47,773 nt of DNA from assembly GCA_015999985.1 (NCBI GenBank), contig JAECRA010000032.1:1-47773 (forward strand). Direction: 5' to 3'. A program made the position numbers and the translations under genes. Under the pieces are notes generated by a model. That model searched no databases, had not been told where the DNA came from, and saw nothing but the letters and a program-made list of their open reading frames with translations. The stretch is from Comamonadaceae bacterium (GTDB lineage Bacteria; Pseudomonadota; Gammaproteobacteria; Burkholderiales; Burkholderiaceae_C). Positions 43,008 to 47,773 of this stretch are shown piece after piece. Position 1 is the first letter of the stretch. Each line of letters opens with the position of its first letter.

Positions 43008-44009
43008 ATGAAGAACGCGCGGCAAATTCTTTTTCGCTGTGACGGTGGCCAAACTGTGGGTTTAGGCCACCTGTCCCGTTGCATATCTTTGGCTCGAAGC
43101 CTGAGTATAGAAGCGCCGGGAGCGCAGGTTACGTTTTGGGGGCGCTACGATACTCTTGCCACTCAATTGCTGACCCAATACGGTATCCCCACACTATCCC
43201 TTCCCGTGCCGCCCATGGACACAAGTGGCATAGCGCGCACCCGTGAGGTTTGCAGAAATTTTGATGTTCTAGTGTTGGACAGCTATGACACCCAACAGAG
43301 CTATATCGACGGGCTTAAGCACTTGGCGTGTCGGCTTGCATTGATAGACGATGACCAGCGCCATGATCTCAGGGGAGCTGATATGGTCATCTGCTTTAGA
43401 GCTGGCTCGGAAAAACTGGACTATGGCGCTCGACATCAATTACTCGGTCCGTCGTACCTTCCTGTCAAGCCCGAACTGTACGCCTTGCGAAACCATAACC
43501 TCACTTTGGATGAGAGTCGGCCTATCGAACGAGTCCTGGTGTTTTTGTCTGGCAGCAGCATAGGTACAAAACATCTCCAATCAGTACTACAGGCAGTTGA
43601 TTTGACGGGTATACAAGTTTCATATTTAGCGCCGCGCGAACTGCCTTTCATGGCGTCAAATCGCGCCAAGTACATACCATTCACTCCTGCCATCGAGTCG
43701 GTGTATGCACAGTCTGATTTCGTGATTTCCGGAGGCGGCCTCACTAAGTATGAATGCGCTTACGCCGGCATCACCAATGCTTGCCTTTCCTTGACTGATT
43801 TGCAGGATCAGGACACCCGGGAAATGGCCGCGCAAGGCCTTACGCTGGATCTCGGCCCCGCAGAGACTTCGGAGATTGCGCGGGTACGCGGCCGGATCCA
43901 TGAGTTTATTTCTGACCCGGAGGCTTTGAGCGCCCAGCGCAGAGCGTTTGCGTCCAAGCTGGATACCGAAGGCCCGCGTCGCGTTGCCCAAGCCCTTTCT
44001 GCCCTATGA
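43008..44009 (+). CDS. pseG: UDP-2,4-diacetamido-2,4,6-trideoxy-beta-L-altropyranose hydrolase PseG
   Basis: This 333-residue GT-B-like hydrolase removes UDP from the diacetamido sugar, freeing the substrate for PseI. The N-terminal block LFRCDGGQTVGLGHLSRCISLARSL contains the catalytic His21 in GLGHLSRC. VLDSYDTQQSYIDGL and LALIDDDQRHDLRGADMVICF follow. The C-terminal nucleotide-binding half has FVISGGGLTKYECAYAG, the GT28-like diphosphate loop. It starts 18 bases after the FAD gene and overlaps the next methyltransferase by 4 bases. Confidence 0.93.
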   Translation: MKNARQILFRCDGGQTVGLGHLSRCISLARSLSIEAPGAQVTFWGRYDTLATQLLTQYGIPTLSLPVPPMDTSGIARTREVCRNFDVLVLDSYDTQQSYIDGLKHLACRLALIDDDQRHDLRGADMVICFRAGSEKLDYGARHQLLGPSYLPVKPELYALRNHNLTLDESRPIERVLVFLSGSSIGTKHLQSVLQAVDLTGIQVSYLAPRELPFMASNRAKYIPFTPAIESVYAQSDFVISGGGLTKYECAYAGITNACLSLTDLQDQDTREMAAQGLTLDLGPAETSEIARVRGRIHEFISDPEALSAQRRAFASKLDTEGPRRVAQALSAL

Positions 44010-44617
44010 ACTCGCTTCAACAACACTATCAGCACCTGTTTCAGACGCATGGCGACTCCGCGCAGGCGGTGCAATACACCGATTCACCATCTCAATTCCG
44101 CCGTTTTCAGGTGCTGCGTGAGATAGCACCTGATTTAGGCTCAGTGGTCGACCTGGGGTGTGGGTTAGGTCACTTTCGCGACCACCTGAGGGCGACCGGA
44201 TTCTCTGGCAATTATCTTGGCCTGGATTTTGTGCAGGACTTTGTCGACTATGGCAATGCCAAACATGCCAAAGATCCGCTCACCTCCTTTCAGCACTGCG
44301 ATCTGCTCGGTGACGACTACCCGCAAGGCCATGACACTTACGTCATCTGCGGCGTCTTCAATAACAAAATGCCCGACAATGCTGCATTCATGCAAGCAGT
44401 CATTGAGAAGGCGTTTGCGGCTGCTCAAAAGTACGTGGCCTTCAACGCGATGTCCACGTATGTAGACTTTGAAGCTTCAGATCTTTACTACACCGATCCA
44501 CGCGAAGTATTCGACTTTTGCAAGAAAAACTTAACGCGTCGTGTGAGCTTGCGCCATGAATATCTTGTACGAGACGATAGACCGCCTTTTGAGTACACCA
44601 TTTATCTTTATAAATGA
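44006..44617 (+). CDS. Class I SAM-dependent methyltransferase (Pse operon)
   Basis: This 203-residue methyltransferase has the motif SVVDLGCGLGHFRDHLRATGFSGNYLGLDF at about residues 48-77. The later acidic block is HCDLLGDDYPQGHDTYVICGVFNNKM. It overlaps the pseG stop by 4 bases, so it is part of the operon and probably acts on an intermediate or the finished nonulosonic acid, or on a later glycan residue. No family-specific feature reveals N- versus O-methylation. Confidence 0.85.
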   Translation: MNSLQQHYQHLFQTHGDSAQAVQYTDSPSQFRRFQVLREIAPDLGSVVDLGCGLGHFRDHLRATGFSGNYLGLDFVQDFVDYGNAKHAKDPLTSFQHCDLLGDDYPQGHDTYVICGVFNNKMPDNAAFMQAVIEKAFAAAQKYVAFNAMSTYVDFEASDLYYTDPREVFDFCKKNLTRRVSLRHEYLVRDDRPPFEYTIYLYK

Positions 44618-44624
44618 GTGACGG

Positions 44625-45686
44625 ATGAACCAATCTGATGCCGCGTTGGATGTGTTGTTGCATGACATGGATGCAGCAGATCCCCTCTACAGGCCAACGC
44701 CTTTCTGGCGAGCTGCCTTGAGTCCGTTGGTAGATGAATTGCGTGGGGACAATCTGCGACGATTCCGCTCCCTTCCTGGGCCACTGTCATTCTTCGTGCC
44801 CACGTACGGATTCGCGGGGTACCACGCCAACCCTCAAAATTTCGCTGTGTTGCGAGATGCGTTAGGCAGCATGCAGCTTAGCGATGCCCGCAGTTCCATG
44901 CACCTTGAGCGTCTGATATCAGGTGAAGCCCAAGCCGAATCGGACTATCGCACGCTGCTAGCCTCCGATACACCTGGCGCGGTTTTCATTGATCGCTTCA
45001 GTGAAAGCCGTGTCGCCGATCCCATCGAACAATTTGAGTTCGAAGGTCGCCGCTTCGGACGCTCTTCGCTCAACTATCTTCTTGGTCTGAGCTTTCTGAA
45101 GCGACACTGCGACTTGTCTACCGTACGCACGGTGCTCGAGATCGGAGGTGGGTTCGGCTCCCTGGGAGAGATCTTGCTAGCCGATCCACGCAACGATATT
45201 TTCTACATTGATGTGGACATTGCTCCAACCATCGCCTGTGCGCATCACTATCTCGCGGCGATTCACGGCAACGCCGTCGTACTGGACTACATGAGTACGC
45301 GCAATGTTGCCGAGCTTGATATTGCCCAAATGCGTGCCACCTACCGCGCTGCCACCCTGGTTTCCTGGCAACTCCCGAAGCTGCAAGGAAAAATTGATTT
45401 GTTCGTGAACTTCATCTCATTTCAGGAGATGGAGCCTGACGTAGTGAAAAATTATCTGTCTCACGTCACTCGGCTTGGACCTCGGTTCGTACTTTTACGC
45501 AATATCCTCGAAGGCAAGGCCAAAGCCACTGCTCCAGGCACAGTGGGTGTCATAGATCCTATCAAGGGTGAAATGTATGACAGCTACCTGGATGCCTACC
45601 AGCTCTTAGCTCGCAATACCATACCGTTTGGCTATAGAACCGTAGACGGCTTTCACTCCGAATTGCGACTTTACGAACGGCGATGA
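44625..45686 (+). CDS. Putative sugar O-methyltransferase
   Basis: This 353-residue protein matches the family described as putative sugar O-methyltransferase. An N-terminal region with LYRPTPFWRAALSPLVDELR and FFVPTYGF is followed by RFGRSSLNYLLGLSFLKRHCDLSTVRTVLEIGGGFGSLGEILL, where EIGGGFG is the SAM-binding loop (about residues 171-177). NFISFQEMEPDVVKNYLSHV follows. It lies 7 bases after the previous methyltransferase and 19 bases before the WbqC gene. It probably methylates a hydroxyl of a surface sugar. Confidence 0.85.
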   Translation: MNQSDAALDVLLHDMDAADPLYRPTPFWRAALSPLVDELRGDNLRRFRSLPGPLSFFVPTYGFAGYHANPQNFAVLRDALGSMQLSDARSSMHLERLISGEAQAESDYRTLLASDTPGAVFIDRFSESRVADPIEQFEFEGRRFGRSSLNYLLGLSFLKRHCDLSTVRTVLEIGGGFGSLGEILLADPRNDIFYIDVDIAPTIACAHHYLAAIHGNAVVLDYMSTRNVAELDIAQMRATYRAATLVSWQLPKLQGKIDLFVNFISFQEMEPDVVKNYLSHVTRLGPRFVLLRNILEGKAKATAPGTVGVIDPIKGEMYDSYLDAYQLLARNTIPFGYRTVDGFHSELRLYERR

Positions 45687-45705
45687 CGTTGTTCGCGACA
45701 ACTCC

Positions 45706-46473
45706 ATGCGCATTGCCATATTGCAACCCACATTCTTGCCCTGGCTGGGTTGGTTCGATATTGCCGACCAAGTAGATTCGCTGGTCATACTTGATGATGT
45801 TGCGTTTTCCAAGCAATCTTGGCAGCAACGAAACAGACTACGCACACTAAATGGGTTGGAATACGCCACAGTTCCAGTTCTCACGAAAGGTCGCTCAGGC
45901 CAAGCCATTCTTGATGTCGAAATCGCCGATGCACGATTTGTCAGCAAGCTTGAGCGTACGATTTCCGGAAGCTACGCAGGCGCTCCTCATCACAAGGAAT
46001 TTTTCCCGGGTTTCTGCGAAGCATTGCGCAAAGCCGCGGCCACCGGCCGCCTATCAGGGCTGAACCTCGGAATGATCGTATGGTTCTTCTCGGTCCTCGG
46101 CATCTCTACGCCTTGGCAAACCAGCAGCACCTTACAGGCAGCAGGCAAGCGAGGGGAACACGTGGCAGCTCTGTGTGAACTTATGGGTGCCAGTGAATAC
46201 TTGTCGCCAGCGGGCTCCGAAGACTATCTATTGAAAGACCGTGACGCCTTCGATAGGCGCAATATTCAGGTGCAGTTGCACGAGTACACGCATCCGCAGT
46301 ATCAACAGGCGTTCCAACCTTTCATCCCATTCGCCAGCGTGCTGGATCTGCTGCTCAACGAAGGTCCGCGCGCATTGGAGACGATTCGCTCCGGCCGCGG
46401 CGCGCCGCGTACTCTAGGCAACCCAGGATATGTCAGTCTCCAACCGCAGGGGAACCTCAATGAAAACACCTGA
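45706..46473 (+). CDS. WbqC family protein
   Basis: This 255-residue protein opens with RIAILQPTFLPWLGWFDIADQVDSLVILDDVAFSKQSWQQRNRLR, the WbqC-like family signature. WbqC proteins are common in O-antigen and glycan loci, often beside pse or neu genes, and their reaction is not firmly established. An acyltransfer or sugar-modifying role has been suggested by context. Its 3' end overlaps pseI by 14 bases. It might supply the missing 4-N-acylation step of the Pse pathway, but that is speculation. Confidence 0.88.
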   Translation: MRIAILQPTFLPWLGWFDIADQVDSLVILDDVAFSKQSWQQRNRLRTLNGLEYATVPVLTKGRSGQAILDVEIADARFVSKLERTISGSYAGAPHHKEFFPGFCEALRKAAATGRLSGLNLGMIVWFFSVLGISTPWQTSSTLQAAGKRGEHVAALCELMGASEYLSPAGSEDYLLKDRDAFDRRNIQVQLHEYTHPQYQQAFQPFIPFASVLDLLLNEGPRALETIRSGRGAPRTLGNPGYVSLQPQGNLNENT

Positions 46474-47512
46474 AATTCGTATCGCGGGTCGTCCTATCGG
46501 CACGGCACATCTTCCCTATGTCATTGCCGAAATGTCTGCCAACCACAACGGTTCACTTGAGCGAGCCCTACGGCTGATCGAGGCCGCAGCAGAGGCCGGC
46601 GCGGACGCTATCAAACTACAGACTTACACCGCAGACACCATAACTCTAGATTGCGATTCGGAGGAATTCCAAATACACGGTGGCCTGTGGGACGGAAAAA
46701 CGCTCCATCAGCTCTATCAGGAAGCGCACACCCCTTGGGACTGGCACAAACCATTGTTTAGCCGCGCGCGCGAACTGAACATCACCATCTTCAGTTCACC
46801 GTTCGACAACACCGCCGTCGACCTTCTGGAGGATCTGAATGCTCCGGCCTACAAGATCGCTTCGTTTGAGGCTGTTGATTTGCCGTTGATTAAATACGTG
46901 GCCAGCACGGGCAAGCCGATGATCATTTCCACCGGTATGGCCGATGCAGGCGAAATTCAGGAAGCTATAAATGCCGCTCAGGACGCGGGTTGCAAGGAGT
47001 TGGCTATCCTGCATTGCGTTAGCGGTTACCCTGCTCCAGCCGAAGACTACAACTTGCGAACAATGCTCGACAAGATGGCACGCTTCGGACTCGTCACGGG
47101 ATTGTCGGATCACACATTGGACAACACAACCGCCATTGCAAGCGTCGCACTGGGGGCGTCCATCATCGAAAAACACTTCACGTTTGATCGCAGCGGTGGC
47201 GGTTCTGACGACAGTTTTTCCCTCGAACCCACAGAGCTTGCATCGCTCTGCACAGCCGCAAAGTCTGTTTGGAAAGCGCTGGGCGAAGTAAATTACGGCA
47301 GGAAATCGAGCGAGATAGGCAATGTCAAATTTCGCCGATCTCTTTATATTATGAATAATTTGTCCGCGGGAACAATCATTCAATCCGGCGACGTTCGAAG
47401 CATTCGCCCAGGCTTTGGCTTGGCACCAAAATATTTAGACTCAATTTTGGGTAAGCGTATTATTAGGAACGTGAGCAGGGGCGAGCCAACATCATGGGAC
47501 ATGATGGAATGA
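46460..47512 (+). CDS. pseI: Pseudaminic acid synthase PseI
   Basis: This 350-residue enzyme condenses the PseG product with phosphoenolpyruvate to form pseudaminic acid. The start at 46460 is chosen because AGGGGA lies 6 bases upstream; the frame can be extended to 46430 but with a worse site. The NeuB-type TIM barrel has YVIAEMSANHNGSLERALRLIEAAAEAGADAIKLQTYTADTITL, ISTGMADAGEIQEAI and ASIIEKHFTFDR. A C-terminal SAF antifreeze-like domain starts near residue 285 (RSLYIMNNLSAGTIIQSGDV). The end overlaps the next gene by 4 bases. Confidence 0.96.
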   Translation: MKTPEIRIAGRPIGTAHLPYVIAEMSANHNGSLERALRLIEAAAEAGADAIKLQTYTADTITLDCDSEEFQIHGGLWDGKTLHQLYQEAHTPWDWHKPLFSRARELNITIFSSPFDNTAVDLLEDLNAPAYKIASFEAVDLPLIKYVASTGKPMIISTGMADAGEIQEAINAAQDAGCKELAILHCVSGYPAPAEDYNLRTMLDKMARFGLVTGLSDHTLDNTTAIASVALGASIIEKHFTFDRSGGGSDDSFSLEPTELASLCTAAKSVWKALGEVNYGRKSSEIGNVKFRRSLYIMNNLSAGTIIQSGDVRSIRPGFGLAPKYLDSILGKRIIRNVSRGEPTSWDMME

Positions 47513-47773
47513 ATTACGCGACAGATTCGATAATATTGGATTCTGAAAATATAATTCTTCAAAGATTCTCTAAGCACTCAAAATTATACAAATCCAGCGC
47601 AAATATGGGGGCCGGGAGAATTCTTAACTTGGCATTGGGCTTACCAATAGACTCGAGTGTGCCACTCAGTCTATCTCACGGCGTTGACTTCGGCCACTGC
47701 TTCCAACCATTGGATGTCAATTATATAGAACCAATTCACTGGTCATATAATGAAAAAATACATCGGGAAGCAT
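47509..47773 (+). CDS. Truncated gene at the window end, surface-carbohydrate protein of unknown function
   Basis: The reading frame opens at the ATG at 47509 (ATGA overlap with the pseI stop) and is open to the last base, 88 codons. The visible product contains NMGAGRILNLALGLPIDSS and the block SLSHGVDFGHCFQ, followed by YIEPIHWSYNEKIHREA. This resembles N-termini of uncharacterised polysaccharide-locus proteins, but I cannot name the family. The stretch is distinctly A+T-rich compared with the genes before it, which suggests separate acquisition. Too little is present to assign a function. Confidence 0.6.
   Translation, partial: MNYATDSIILDSENIILQRFSKHSKLYKSSANMGAGRILNLALGLPIDSSVPLSLSHGVDFGHCFQPLDVNYIEPIHWSYNEKIHREA

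Overview
The window looks like chromosome from a Betaproteobacterium of the order Burkholderiales, most likely family Comamonadaceae. The evidence is GC-rich coding sequence, Bug-type solute-binding proteins, a gapA-tkt neighbourhood, a PglL-type ligase, a DUF3717/DUF1289 protein and CCCTCTCC...GGAGAGGG intergenic hairpins. This is inferred from gene content alone; no rRNA or tRNA gene was seen.

Region 1 (about 0.1-9.4 kb) is an accessory catabolic locus. On the minus strand are a D-2-hydroxyacid dehydrogenase, an MmgE/PrpD protein, a Bug binding protein, a GntR/FCD regulator and a LysR regulator. Divergent from them are an acyl-CoA carboxyltransferase, a second Bug protein and a CaiB-type CoA transferase. 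Together they suggest uptake, CoA activation and breakdown of a carboxylic acid that I cannot name.

Region 2 (9.4-13.5 kb) holds a PglL-like O-oligosaccharyltransferase, an unrecognised 223-residue protein, two small paralogous proteins, a decayed copy of the pglL 3' end and several inverted repeats. It looks like a recombination-prone patch.

Region 3 (13.5-18.4 kb) is an iron-uptake operon: a Fur-box-preceded TonB-dependent siderophore receptor, DUF3325 and DUF3649 membrane proteins and a PepSY membrane protein. The first two spacers carry a terminator-like hairpin and an 84-bp tandem duplication.

Region 4 (18.3-31.3 kb) is mostly core: moaC, an M48 periplasmic protease, a holin-like membrane protein, terC behind a clear sigma70 promoter and a yybP-ykoY manganese riboswitch, a DUF3717/DUF1289 protein, a membrane-anchored unknown, gapA, tkt, murU, pepP and galE. 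Most of the large intergenic gaps are filled with hairpin repeats.

Region 5 (30.3-47.8 kb, running off the end) is a surface-glycan locus: galE, wbpA, an AlbA_2/ATPase regulator, an OafA-type acyltransferase, a methyltransferase and an ABC flippase. These are followed by a tightly overlapping pseudaminic acid operon: pseB, pseC, pseF, an FAD-dependent oxidoreductase, pseG, two methyltransferases, a WbqC protein, pseI and a truncated AT-rich gene. Genes mostly overlap by 4 to 14 bases, so they are probably one transcript. PseH is not in the window, and the FAD enzyme inside the operon is the most interesting unexplained component.
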